Source: Phascolomyces articulosus (taxonomy: Eukaryota; Mucoromycota; Mucoromycetes; Mucorales; Lichtheimiaceae). Taken from it: a DNA stretch of 64,000 bases. Shown here one piece after another: positions 1 to 12,682 of this stretch (within the stretch, counting starts at the first letter, position 1; the number at the start of each line of letters is the position of its first letter). The notes under the pieces were generated by a model. The model saw only the letters and a list, made by a program, of their open reading frames with translations. It searched no databases and was not told the DNA's origin. The DNA is taken from the NCBI GenBank assembly GCA_025677815.1, contig JAIXMP010000014.1:1-64000 (forward strand), written 5' to 3'. The translations under genes were made by a program, and so were the position numbers.

Positions 1-485
1 GTGCGCAGTGGCTCAAATTGTGAATTCTGGCTCATTTTTAGCTTGATAGATCATTTTAATTTTGAATGGCCAATTCAATTTCCATCGCTATATTTATGTG
101 CGAAATATCAAATCCATATACGTTGCTGTGGATGTGATGTGTTTATAGGATAGATAGAATAATTGAGTTATTGTATTGTTTGAAACATCGGTCTCTGGCG
201 TCTGATTTCTTTTGCTGCGTACAATTTGACATGGTTTTCTCTTATAGAGTCAATGGATTATAATACAAGATATATTTATTATTTTCACTGTTGTTTAAAA
301 ATAAAACAACATAGGATGGCAGTTTTGGAATTTTAATATGCTATATAAAAAAATAGCGGAGCCCTAGATTTGCCTGCAACGTAATTCAAAGTTTACTCTT
401 TTTACTCAGATTACGATAGGAACGCGTGTCTGCTGCTTTAACTGTGTACCTTTTCTTTCGACTTTTTTTATCCATATTTTTGACA
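1..485. other. Upstream noncoding region of the proteasome beta5 gene
   Basis: AT-rich sequence with no credible coding frame on either strand. It holds the presumed promoter and 5' UTR of the plus-strand beta5 gene. I looked for a proteasome-associated control element of the yeast Rpn4 type and did not see a convincing copy. Confidence 0.5.
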
Positions 486-1767
486 ATGAATAAGTTTGTC
501 GAAAAGTACACCACGTCATCTTTCCAAATGCCATTTGAAAGTGGCATTGTGGATATGCATGGTAAATACGATGCTGCACAAGACCTTGCTTATCCCACCT
601 TCGATATTCCTGATGTTCACAATGTAAGAAAATATTTTTTATATATGTGTCGTCTTATTTGCTTTTACTTGTTGAATACTGAATCTAATGGGTGTATCTA
701 TTATATCTACATATTATTAGCCCGTGGATTTCCTTCGAAATGTAACCGATGAAGAATCACCTGAATATAAGATTAAAATCCAACATGGTACCACAACACT
801 TGCTTTCGAATTTAAGGGTGGTGTTGTAGTTGCTGTCGATTCGCGTGCTACCATGGGCAACTATATTGGTAATAAATTATGAAATACTTTTTCTTTCGAA
901 ATATGATATTCAATACACTATTATGATTATTGACAATATGAACTCGATAAATAGCATCCCAAACTGTTAAAAAGGTGATTGAAATCAACCCATATCTTCT
1001 CGGTACTTTGGCTGGTGGTGCTGCAGATTGTCAATACTGGGAACGTGAATTGGGACGTCGTTGTCGTCTTTATGAATTACGAAACAAAGAAAGAATTTCA
1101 GTGGCTGCTGCAAGCAAATTATTGGCAAATATGGTTTATTCATACAAGGGCATGGGCTTATCCATGGTAAAAAAAAACGCGATTTATTTCTGTTATTGAT
1201 TTTGATTATATGATTATAAATGTTATTAATCGTAAATATGGTTTTTTAATTAGGGTACCATGGTTACTGGTTGGGATAAAACTGTAAGGAAGAAAATATA
1301 ATTTTTGATGGATTGGATCAGCAATAGATAGATTTGGATTAATAATGCCATGCATGATTTTTTTTTTGGAATAGGGTCCCAATTTATTCTATGTTGATTC
1401 AGATGGCCAACGACTGAAGGGTGATATATTCTCTGTTGGTTCTGGTTCTACATTTGCATACGGTGTCTTGGACAGTGGTTATGATTATGATTTGTCTGTT
1501 AAGGATGCTTTGGAACTTGGCAAGAGATCTATTTTCCATGCTACTCATCGTGATGCCATGTCCGGTGGTTCTATCAACTGTAAGTTTTTTTGATTTTTTT
1601 TTACTAATGAGTTTTAATATTTGATTCTTTGTTTCTTATAATTATTCTTTTCTTTTTTGACTATAGTATATCACGTAACGGAAGAAGGATGGACATACCA
1701 CGGTAACCATGATGTTGGACCATTATTTTACGAATACCAAGATGAAATGGCAAAATCACGGCAATAA
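486..1767 (+). CDS. PRE2: 20S proteasome subunit beta type-5 (chymotrypsin-like)
   Basis: Six exons (486-623, 721-868, 955-1166, 1254-1283, 1375-1579, 1667-1767) join to 278 codons including the stop, 277 residues. The product is the catalytic beta5 subunit of the 20S core, an N-terminal threonine protease cutting after hydrophobic residues. The propeptide ends at His68-Gly69 and the mature chain begins Thr70 (TTTLAF). Mature Thr1, Asp17 (AVDSRAT) and Lys33 (QTVKK) are all present, as is the [12 protein letters not shown] block and the C-terminal LYHVTEEGW region. The ATG at 486 gives a propeptide of normal type; an upstream in-frame GTG at 426 is not needed. In the S1 pocket region mature residue 45 is Leu (GTLAGG) and residue 22 is Met (ATMGN), where yeast and human have Met45 and Ala22. 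It lies convergent to ECM29, another proteasome gene. Identity is near certain. Confidence 0.96.
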
Positions 1768-2563
1768 AAAGTTACTTTTTTCTTCTATATGTATGCATGA
1801 CAATGTGATACATATGATGTTATTTTGAAATATATGTAAAAATGAATTGAAGTTGAAGGTATATAAACATAACATTGAATTGATACATATAACAAATTGT
1901 TTGATGGATAAAAAAACAGTATGGATAAAAAGGAGAAAGAAATAATATAACCAGTGTAAGTATCAATATGACTTCTTAAATAATATATCTGTCTTACAGA
2001 TAGTAGAAGACACACTACTTTGAGTGCTTGCAAGAAAAAGTAAAAACTTACCAATTCAATCAATCTCTAAAAACACGCCTCCGGTAACATACTTTGGAAT
2101 AAACGTCGTAAGTACATTAAGATACAATTATGTTGTTTATATAATTTGGAAAAAAAAGCTTATCAGCATTCTGGGGAGGTAAAAACCATCGTTACACACA
2201 TTAAATAGAAATAAGCGCATCAGAATTTACAGCAAAACAAAAAAAAAATGAAAAGCTTACCGATTCACCCAGTATAAATTGCGAATAGTCGTACTATATA
2301 ATTACAATGTAACGGCGACTGTTGTTAAGATTCTATAATTTTTTAAGAACTTCCTCGTTATGTTATAACGTAGTTGCGGAAAAGAAATACCAAATTTCAC
2401 AATCGTACGATACTTCTTTGGCCTTGATACCTTAAAAATGTATCACTACCAGAACAAACATTGTCATTGCCACCTAGGAATGTAAAGTCCAGGGTCAAAA
2501 AGTAGAGAAAAACAGAAGTGATGAGCTAATAATTTAATCAGAACTGATTTCACACCTATTTGC

Positions 2564-2590
<27 letters not shown>
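2564..2590. repeat. Poly(A) homopolymer run
   Basis: An uninterrupted run of 27 A beginning after TTTGC. It lies just beyond the presumed 3' end of the coding relic on the opposite strand. Its length may be unreliable in an assembly. Confidence 0.85.
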
Positions 2591-2596
<6 letters not shown>

Positions 2597-2639
2597 AACT
2601 TTATTAGGTAAAAATTTATATTTATTAAAATGTGGAAGA

Positions 2640-3219
2640 CTGAATTGACCTGCATCTGATAAACTTTATTATGTACCACAAAAATGACATCAAACCAGTC
2701 CAGGCGCCAAAATTCTTGAATGCTGGTAATATATGTTCAGTAAAAGAGGTTCTTTCATTTGTACATATGATGAATAATGGTTTTCGGCAGTTTGAGTGGT
2801 AATCATAAAGAATCCGTCTCGCCATTTCAATAGGATTTTTATGTTCACCATCAATATCCTTTGTTCCACCCAAATCAATGATGTCATCAGACTTTTCATA
2901 TTCAATATAGAGGCATTTGGATAAAAACTCATCTAATAATGGATGCTTTTCAAGCAAATCAGCTGACGTTGGTCGACAATATTATCTTCATATTCTTGCA
3001 ATACCAGGATGAGGGAATAGAACTACTATTTGAGCTTAATCCAACCACAAAGCGATCCAAAATACCGGCGGCATTCTCATCCGTGATCCTTGGGCTATTG
3101 GTTCCAATCACAAGTGGTGTGACGAAAGAAACAAATCTGAATGATTTCTTGGACTTTTTTACTAGAGTTGATGAAGCAGGTTCGTCTGTCATACATGGAA
3201 TACCATTTAAATTATAATT
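2640..3219 (-). pseudogene. Decayed coding relic with helicase-like sensor motif, unrecognised family
   Basis: Two minus-strand frames in succession look coding. The upstream one (about 3219-2959) carries PLVIGTNSPRITDENAAG followed by ILDRF. This resembles the sensor-1/arginine-finger region of SF3- or D5-type AAA+ helicases (a small-residue TN, then D/E, then DRF). The downstream one (about 2957-2640) carries PLFIICTNERTSF and is in a different frame, and reading back from it meets a stop near 2982. No start codon, no Walker A box and no intact gene are visible. This is therefore a broken remnant, perhaps of a mobile replication protein. The plus strand of 2939-3217 is also open but reads less like protein. 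Family assignment is a guess from motif shape only. Confidence 0.3.
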
Positions 3220-4436
3220 AGTAACAAAAAAAAGGTTCTGTTTTATTTATATTCATAAAGTTATGGTCGTATTAAATGAACCGGTGTCAATAATTTCATT
3301 TTCCTAGAAATGTCATTAAATTAGAGGGTACGATTCAACGATATTTAAAAGAAAATGATTTATTCAATGACAAGTCATAATAATATTTAATAAACATACT
3401 CCTGCTATAGCATTAATCGTTGAGGAATGATAGATGTTTTTGTCACAGTTGAACAACATTAGTTATAGGTATCATTATTTGAACCAGCAATCACAAAGGG
3501 ATCAGCTTGAGGAATTGAAAAGGGACCAGTTTGGGAAGGGCAAGATCAATCGTTTTTTTTTTTTTAACTTGGTCTTGAAAAAAACTATAAATATAAACAT
3601 TTATTTATTAATGATTCTGTCTCAATAGTTCTATTTTAACGATCTATTGTGTATAATATTTCGATATCGACGTATATGTCTTAACAAATTTTCGACTAAA
3701 GCGTATTGCCTTTTTTTCATTAGTGGCGGCGGCAGCGTCCTAAAATTGCTTACCATATAAATGAATTTGTGAACATTTAATGATTTGAATACATTTGGCA
3801 GGATTTAAAGGCAGCCAAGTATTATATTCAAATGTGAACAAATACATTCAAATGTCATCAAAGACTTTAAATGTCTACAAATGCGTTTATATAATGACGA
3901 GTGTGATGCATTTGGTATATACTTTTGGTTATGATTTTCAACGAATACTGATTTATATGTAAATACATGTAATAAATCAAGTGTGTAGTATTTATACTTT
4001 TGCTCGTTTGAATTTTTCCACTTTCATTACCTTTCAATAAATAACGTCCTTTGTTCTGCATTAGATAGAAGGCTGCTCATATTTATGAAAATTGTTTGAA
4101 AACAAATATTTATAAAGTACAGTATTTTATATTCATCGATGATTTAGATGATTTAGTATTGATCAAATATATAAAATAGCATATAAAAGACTTGGATCAA
4201 ACCTCATATAGCTCAAATATTGATGAGAAGGATGACATAAGAAAGTAGGCGAAGGGTACAACAAATACTAAAAGTGGACGGGAGGGACGACACAATACTA
4301 AATTGCCCCAGAGATCATTGTTAAATAAGTACTGCAAAAATATACTGATTTATTATCTATGGTAGTAACTATGAATGTAGAATAAGAAAAAGAAGTTATT
4401 TTCTGTACGAGCAGCGTTACTGATTGCATTCAAACA

Positions 4437-7400
4437 TTAGTTGGAATCAACAGACTTGTTTAAACTATTCAGTCTTTCTTTAAGAACAGCTAAAGGTTCT
4501 TTTTGTAAGCTGGAAGTAGTCATGCTCTGGAGCTTGGATTTTAATTCGGGTAATACTATTATTATATTCAATAGATTATTGATAATATTAATAATCTCAT
4601 CATAAACTACATCGCTTTTTGTTTCGGTTATATTGTTCAAACGACTTACATTTACACGATGCGACTAGTGCATCTAAAACATCGATAGTAGCTGTCCGAA
4701 TTGCAGAGTATTTGAGATCGTTTAATCCATGTGTGTTACAAGTATCAAGGACTTGGTTGAGTAATTTATCATTTACATGTTCAGAACTGACACGTTCAAA
4801 GAATAACTTCAAACTTTCCAAAATAGCCAATTGAACATTCCATACGTTCCCTTCTAGATTACCCACAAATGTTTGGCATATTTTTTCGGTTTGGTCCTCT
4901 GGTGGATATAATTCATCGTATTAATAATAATAATCAACAATTTGTATTTTGAATAAGGCAGTTCTCTTCCATTTCCATATTCCTCCAATGATCCATATCA
5001 ATCCTTCACTCCCTCTTATTTCAGAATACTTTTTATAATACTTACGATGCTCAATAAATGTCTTTGGTCGGAATGAAGCAACAAGTGTTTTGAATGCATT
5101 TGCTTTGATCATTAAAAGTAAAGGCTTTGCATTATCATTTTCATCGTCTTCTGCCACTTCATCTTCATCCATTTCACATAACTCGGTAAGGAAGGGTTGC
5201 GCCTGTTTTAAAATATCCACTCGATCGGAAAATGTATCTGCAAATACTTTGAAGGATACCAAAGCATGTCGTTGGTAGGGACGATTTTTGCGCTTGCATT
5301 CACGTACCATGATCTTAGTAAAGAAGAATATAAAAAGCACAGTGAGTTGAAAAATGTCTAATGCCTATCCTGTCTCTATAACTGTTTTTTCTTTGTTCTC
5401 TTTTTTACCTTGATTACTTCATCAAAGGTAGGCTCCTTGCTTTTCTCTTCGAAATACCCTTGTGCTGAAACACATAATTGTACAAATGCTTCCAATACAT
5501 GCTCCTTACCAGCCCACGATCGTGTCGCAAGTGTTGATACCATGACAGGCATTAATTTATCGGCGCGTTGAGAAATGGCTCTACCCCCTGACTTGCACAT
5601 ATCAGCAATAGCTAAAGCTGCTGTTTGTTTTGTTGCCCAGGATGAAGATGAAAGTAAGGGTTGTGCAAAATCAATAATTTCATCGGCATGAATTGTCACT
5701 AAGCTGCGTGTGCCAGATGTTAAATTTTCCCACGCTGCAGCCCAGACTTTTTTAAGATCATCATCAGGATCGTGTTCACCGAAATATATCAAAGGGACGA
5801 TCTCTGAAGCAACAGCATTCATACGATCCGTAGCAAATCGCGTCATGTCAGCTGCTGTTAATGCACTAGCTGCATGTGCATCTTCGTCTGAATGTTACAT
5901 AAAAATTTTGTAAATAATGGGTTTCATAAAAAGTATTTTTCTTCTTCACCGTTTGTTACTTTGCCATAGATTTTTACCTGTATTTTCAATATATAATTTC
6001 TTCAAATGTCGTACAAGTGAACAAATCTTGTCAAAAGTGGCAAGTTGACAAACATAGCCAGTTGCTGTGGCAAATGCTTTACGAATGACTGGATTCTTGG
6101 ATCGTATGGCTCCACTCAACGCTTTGAGGAAAGTATCAGCAAAAGGTTCCATCGCTGCTCTTCGATTCATTACCAAGGTAACAATAAATCGTGCACAACC
6201 CGCCTATAATGACTCAATTTTTTTTAGTAATGAAATTTCAATAAATAAAATTCTATAGAATAACTAAAAGGAAGTTAGATTATTTACCTTGGTAGGAAGA
6301 CCTGTTCCTTTCTTGACAATATTAATAATTCGTGGGGTAAGTTCCTTCATCACATCTTCATCGATCTGATTAACACAGTGTTCAACTCCTTCCATCATGG
6401 GCGAATTCTTGGCACCACTTAGTCGAGCACTATCAAGCTAATAATGATATGATATTTCAGATTCACTAGGTCGTGACCTACGTATTCCAGTTTAATCATC
6501 TATAATAAAACTTCAAAATACCTGTTCTTGTGTAATGTTGTATTTATCGGCGTGGAATGTAAGATAATTCATTGCTTGAGGTTCCATGGCTATTCAAAAC
6601 AAGCATCAGATCAATTATCTTCTTTTTTTTTCGAAAAAAATGATATGCATTATAATAGCATTAAATAATATAACTTACAGGACAAAGATTGTAATAAAGT
6701 ATCTACAATATCAGGTACAAACGATTTCAACAAAGATGCACCTGTCTTGCAAATGCGGAGCAAAGCATCTAAGCTAAATTTGCGAACATCTTCAGCATCA
6801 GACACAATACCTCTCTCCAACAAGAAAGGCATGACGATATTCATAACCTTGATACCATCACTTGAAGATACAACTGTTGGATCACAATAGTGGACTGTCA
6901 ATTTAGTCAATTGCTTGCATGTCTGGGTAGCTGCACGTCGCACCGATTCCTTGATATCATCCAATGCACGGAAACACATTTTCCATAACCGTTCAAGATA
7001 AGGTTCAATCTGTGCCAATTGACGTCCTTGAACTAAATCTGTGACAGCTGCGCAGGATGCTTCACGAACACGCCACTGTCGATTACCAAGACCAGCAAGC
7101 ACATCCTCCATGATCAAATCAAAATATTTGTCGACTGTCTTCTGGTTATCTTTAACCAAAGATCGCCAAATGGTCTTCATGGATTGATTGACTTGACCAT
7201 TAGGATCAAATTGGTATCGATAAAGCTTGGGTACCAAACGAGGAAGGTATGGTTCAAGTTCCTTTTCGGCAAGATTCATGAGATTTTGGAAACCAAATGC
7301 TGCGCCGCGGCGTGAAGTCCACATTGCATTGTGGTTGGCAAGACTCATAAATTTGTAAATAAGATCCGGCTGGTTGAGTTCAGAGGCAAGGGAACAAAGT

Positions 7401-10400
7401 TCTTTATAGGTAGTAATGGAGTTACCATCGGGGGTGGTACCCAATGCTCCTTCTTCAAACAAAACAGTGTTGTCAGTGACTGATTGGGCTTGAATACTGC
7501 GTCCTTCGGTAAAAGTACCAACAAGTGAATACAACATATCTTCTTTGATCTTGGCATCACCATACTCGTATACCAAACCCAAACCTTTGGATGCCACTTC
7601 TTGTGTAAAATCTACAAACAAAAACCCAAAACACATATGTCAATTACTTTAATTCATCTAATATAATTTTCCTGGACTAAAATAAAAAAGAGTTACATAC
7701 CATCCCGATCAGCGATAAGTCTTGAGAAAGCTGCATGTAATACACCAAGATTTTTCTATTTTATGACATTTTATCATTAGGTTTACTTCCTTTTACTTCA
7801 GACTTAAAGCCTCAAAGAACTTTAGCAATAAATATTTTACCTGAATAAGAGATTGATCCTTTCCAAACTTCAAAATGGATAAAAACCAAATACAGGATGC
7901 CTTTCTATACCAAGCTCGATCACTCACGACATAAACTCGTGCGATCTTTTCAATAAGTGTTTGGAATAACTCGCTTCGTTTGGCTTCATCTGATTGATCT
8001 AAGTTCTTAAGTAATGGCATATCGTCGATGTCCTTGTGTTTTTGCATTGCTTGAGATCCCCAACCAAATGCAACAACAGACCAAGCTTCACCACCAGCAA
8101 AGAATAGTTCTACCTGTTTTGTATCAGATGAAGCAAAGAGTGCATCTGTAACAATACTCATAACTGTACTTTCACTTGTCAATGGAATCGACAATTGACC
8201 CAATGCCAAAAGTGCTTGTTCTTGGACTTTGGGTTCTTTGCAAGTCTTGGCCAAACGTGCTAACTTTTCAGCCAAATCATGGGAAGATAGTGTTGTCGAA
8301 GCGTCTTCGCAATCGCCAGCACTACTATCAATATCCATTCTGGAGGTTGTTTTACTGTCGTTATCTTCATTCTCGCTACGCTTTCGTTTTTCGGTCAAAC
8401 TTCCTAATATTTGTGTTCGACCAATTTCTGCCAAACTATGACATGCCGCAGCTGCCAACATGTTGAAAACAGTACCAGGAGCTCCTTCCAAATAAGTGGA
8501 CAGGCAGTGAATACATTGGCGAACAATGTCGTTGTTAAGTGATCGAGATCGGTAGTTGGATCGACTAATCAAATAACCGATCGTCAACAGGGCACCGTGC
8601 ACCTTTTCAGTTGGTAACATGCTTGTACTCTTGTTTGTTTGTGAATTCTTGTCAGCCACATCAGCAAGTTCTATAAGTAACGCTTGAACTTCGTCTTGTG
8701 AAACAGATGGATCTGTAGCAATAATACCAAATATACGTGACATGGTATCTCGGGCTTCTTGTTTTTTCGAAAAGATCAAGGCCTTGAAAAAGTCGAGTCG
8801 GCCTTGGAATGCGCTTGCAATTGCCGGTGGACCCAAAGATACGACTTCCAAAAGACATTTAGCACCAGTGGATAAAAGTACAGGGTCTATTCGTTTTTTT
8901 TTTTAAAAAAAAATATAAAATTATTAATATAATTAATATAATTTCTTTTGTATAACAAAGCTCCTTACAAGAGAAAAAGTTACAGTGAAACAATTTTTTT
9001 ACCTTTAAGATTTTGATCCAAAGAATTCTCAATAAACTTGAGCCACAGCTCCAATGCTCTACGTTTTTCAAGATCACCGCCAAGCCAACTATCCACCAAA
9101 TGCTTTTTGAAATTATCCATCACTACTGGGTCATCCGACATACCGTTATCCACTTTGGATTCCACATACTCATCAACCAAAAGAGTGGTAGGGTTTGCTT
9201 CCAACACCAAAATCATACGCACGAAACGTAAAATTTCAGAGTAGACTTCCAATGGATAACCTTGAATCACAGGTGATTTTGAATCATATACGTATTGGTC
9301 ATTGGGTCGGTTCTCGGTCAAATAAATAACAAGGTCGTTAAATTTAGGTAATGCTTCAGGTGGGACGATGGCATTGGCAGAAGAGAGCATACCAGCGTCG
9401 CTTTGTACAAATGGATGTAAGCCTCGGATGGATTCTTCCTTGACTTCCAATTTAGTGACACTAGCAGAACTACCCAATAAACATACATAGCGAGCAAATA
9501 CAGATGAGAATGGATAAACTGCATTGGCGTACTTGAGAGCCATGTAACGAGAGTGGGAATTCATCTGTTTTGATAGTAAAAACAAGTGTGTTGTTAATTA
9601 AACAAAATAATAATAATAATAAAATGTTACATATTATTATACTTGGTGAAAAATGACGCTTGAAAGCTACAGACAAATAATAAAACAAAACAAACCTTTT
9701 GCACACTATTTAATATGATTTCCTTTACATCGTTATAAACAGGTGAATCTTCAGGAAGTTTGGTATAAACATCAATAATAGAAGAAAGTGCATCTTGTAC
9801 ATAGGTTCTAACAGCAGGTTGTTCAGTTTCAAGACTCTCAAAAAACTCTCGTAATATCTGAGTATCTTTTAAAGCAACGGCAGGAACTACAAAAAAGGAG
9901 AAGTCATCAGAAAAAGGATTACCTCTACCCAAGATAATAATAATGCTATATATACCTTTTCGACACATCAATCCAATACCAATATAAGCGTAACCTTTGA
10001 TACTTTCAGCATCTGGAATAAAATTTCCATATCAGTACATCATTCTTTATTTTCCAGGATCCCCGTCTTTTACTAAATATGCAATCACAACTAAGAAAAA
10101 ATAACTTTACCATGACCAGAAACAGGGCCTGTTTGATCAATATATTTTAATAATCCAGAAATCATGACTGGAGCAATAGGAGCAATACTCTTTGAATCAG
10201 CCTATTTTTTAACAGTAATCATAAGAATTGTTTTGTTTTCCCCCACAATCGTTTTCTGTTGATAAAAAAAGCCTTACCATTCTTGCTACCCATTGAAGGA
10301 AGGACATGGTGGATCGACGTAACTTTAAATTGGAACCTTCCCCTAAACAATTTGCCAAAAATATGTGAGATTTTATTATATGTAATGCTAAGCTTCCCAT

Positions 10401-11907
10401 TGCCATCATTTCAATACTTTGTCTTACCGTAAATACCATCAAATACAACTTGGACCATCATGACTGCCATATTGGTCGCGGCAATTGACTTCATTAAATA
10501 ATTCAATATCCGAATTTTGACAGGTGTACTTGCTGGTGCTCTTTTTTGATCTAATTAGCATATATAACTTGTTAAAAAACACATTCTCATCCTATCACAT
10601 CTAATAATCCATGGTTTGGTACCCTTTTCCTTCTTTCTTTCTTTCAAACCATTACCAGTATTTGTAGGTTTTGTTCCCAAATACATAGTATATAAAGCCT
10701 TGATCAATTGTGCCTTTTCCAAATCGACAGTCGTAGTCCAACGTCGTAATCCATCCTCACTCATACTAACAACTTCATGGTTTGCATCACAAGCACCAGC
10801 AATAAGAATATTTAATCGCTCGTCATCCAAAAAAATGTGAGACATGATAAACTTCAACACGCCAATCTTTTTGTTTCCATATGATTTTTTTAAAAACCAA
10901 CAGGGTTATGGTTAATATAAATAAATAGAGCAATTTTTTTTTTGGCCCTCACGATAGTATAAGGGAAATGTGATGGCTTACTTTAGCGGTAGTTAGTTTT
11001 TGATGAGACCAACTAATTTTTCCCTTATTGGTAATGACATTGACAGCTGCTGGGCTTAGACCTGCATAGATCGGTTGTGAAGATTCGGAATCGCCAGAAA
11101 CTGCCGATGATGATGAAGGTTGATAAAGAACGAAATCCAAAAAGAATCGTAATATAACTACTGGATCTTCTGGATGACTATTAAATCCAAAAACATCTTC
11201 ACGTGCTTTCATTTGTTCCTCTGTTTTCATATCCCATTTTTGTAATGCCTATAAAATATAATCACTTTTTCATTGGTCTTTCATTCATATAAAAACATCC
11301 AATAGCATCTGCATTTTGTTTTACCGGCAATATCATATGAAAAATGGTGATACGTTGAGATTCTGGTCGTCGAGAAATGTCTTTTAATAAACTAGGAATA
11401 TATTTTGCCGTTTCCTCGATTGTCATTCGATCCACAGACATTTCCAAATAAATAATGGTAAAGTTCTTAATCATTGCTGATAATTTATCATCCATATATT
11501 GTTGTAATAGCGCATCAAAAGGTAATTTGATAGATTTGTTGAGTTTGGCTCGTTTATTGATATGCGACAATAGTTCCATGACCTTTCGATAACGTTGGAT
11601 AGATATATACTTTTAGAACCTCGCTTTCATTTTTATTATTCTCTTTCTGCTTCCTCATTTTTTCCCCTTGTTGACTTTACCTTACGGCGCACTTGCTCAT
11701 GAGGACTAGCCAATTTTAATAAAACTGGAGCAAGAAATAAATTGATACATCGTTCAAACTGTGCATCTGTGTTACACATTGCGATCTTGAGTTCAACATT
11801 CTCTATATTAATAGATATATATTAGACAAGTTGATGTGGTTTTTATATTACAAGTGAATTAATATTTTCATTCATTTACCGAGAAGTTGTAACTCGTTAC
11901 TAGCCAT
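4437..11907 (-). CDS. ECM29: Proteasome adaptor and scaffold protein Ecm29
   Basis: A large minus-strand gene of about 21 exons, starting at the ATG at 11907 (28-nt first exon, 11880-11907) and ending at the TAA at 4437-4439. I estimate about 1,880 residues, matching the family (human about 1,845, yeast 1,868). Ecm29 binds and stabilises 26S proteasomes, tethering 19S to 20S and monitoring assembly. The N-terminal part (VMELLSHINKRAKLNK, then NFTIIYLEM) aligns with the animal Ecm29 N-terminus, and YANAVYPFSSVFARYVCLLG around 9500 matches its middle region. The rest is HEAT-like helical repeats, e.g. the long exons at about 7841-8887 and 6678-7612. Two exons carry most of the protein; many others are only 55-200 nt. 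A short acidic loop (DEDEVAEDDENDN) lies near 5150. Its neighbour is the proteasome beta5 gene. Individual exon ends are approximate. Confidence 0.92.
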
Positions 11908-12682
11908 GGTCGTAAACGTTAATATATAATAAGAAAATGGGTTAAAAGAAAAAAAAAAGCTGTACACGCGTCAACTGCTTTATGAATTTTTAAAACTCAA
12001 AAAAACGTTGTCAGTGCAACATACGTAATGCAATCTATGATATATTCAGGGACAACACACCATCTTTGTGTCACTATGCAATAAACCGCAGTAATAATAA
12101 TATGAGCAACTGAATAATATACAAGCCTGCCATTAGGTGTGTATGCTTACGAATAATTTCCATTTTTCTAGGGTCGGGCTAGCGGTACGAGTATTAAGCG
12201 TAATCGGTACGAGTTTTTTTTTTTTTTTTTTTTTTTTGCAGTGTCGGCTAACTACGCGAGTTTTTTTCCTAAGAAACCTAATAATTGACGATTTTCTGTA
12301 TGAATTTTTTTTAATACCTTGAGCGTTTACTTTGAAAGGGAAGAATCTTTATATATGGATTGTGTGTAAAACGTTAAATTATCTTTTGGAGGCATCCCAT
12401 GTTTAATAAATTATAACATAAAAATAATAAACACTGAACTCCTTATGCAGTAAAATATACTTGCCTGGTATTTTTTTTTTATCTCTACGTACTAACTCGA
12501 TAATTTATCCTTTCAGATGATAAAAAAAAAAACTCGCACCGTTCCACAACCTTTTTTTATTAATACACTTTTACAATAATTCTTCGAAAACATATATAAA
12601 TTATATACAAGAAAGTTTATTAAGTTGTGTTAGATATGTCATATGGAGATACTGATGGTGTAAATGAAGGTGTCATTGCTAC
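11908..12682. other. Intergenic region between ECM29 start and CCH1 end
   Basis: Both flanking genes are on the minus strand, so this holds the ECM29 promoter and the CCH1 3' end. It contains a 24-base T run at 12214-12237 and a possible small inverted-repeat element (separate entry). No credible gene was seen. Confidence 0.5.
12205..12541. repeat. Possible small inverted-repeat element (MITE-like)
   Basis: The left end reads CGGTACGAG followed by 24 T. The right end reads 11 A followed by CTCGCACCG. These are inverted copies with one mismatch in nine plus homopolymer, about 337 bp apart. A further CGGTACGAG copy lies just left at 12183, and an ACGCGAG plus T-run occurs at 12254. No target-site duplication is visible at the chosen ends and there is no internal coding. 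The homopolymers make up much of the match, so this may be chance. Confidence 0.25.

Larger units (their letters stand above)
1768..4436. other. Convergent intergenic region between PRE2 and ECM29
   Basis: About 2.7 kb of AT-rich DNA between two convergent genes. It contains the 3' ends of both genes, a 27-base A run at 2564, a short direct repeat of a TGATAAACTTTATTA core at 2592 and 2657, and a decayed minus-strand coding relic (annotated separately). The stretches 1768-2560 and 3650-4436 show nothing recognisable; the only frames are short and low in complexity. Confidence 0.5.

Noticed and set aside
426..485. N-terminal extension of beta5 from a GTG at 426
   Set aside because: A non-ATG start is unnecessary; the ATG at 486 gives a normal propeptide.
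2564..2671. Retroposed copy with poly(A) and target-site duplication
   Set aside because: The 15-bp direct repeats at 2592 and 2657 lie on the same side of the A run, so they do not flank it as a target duplication would.
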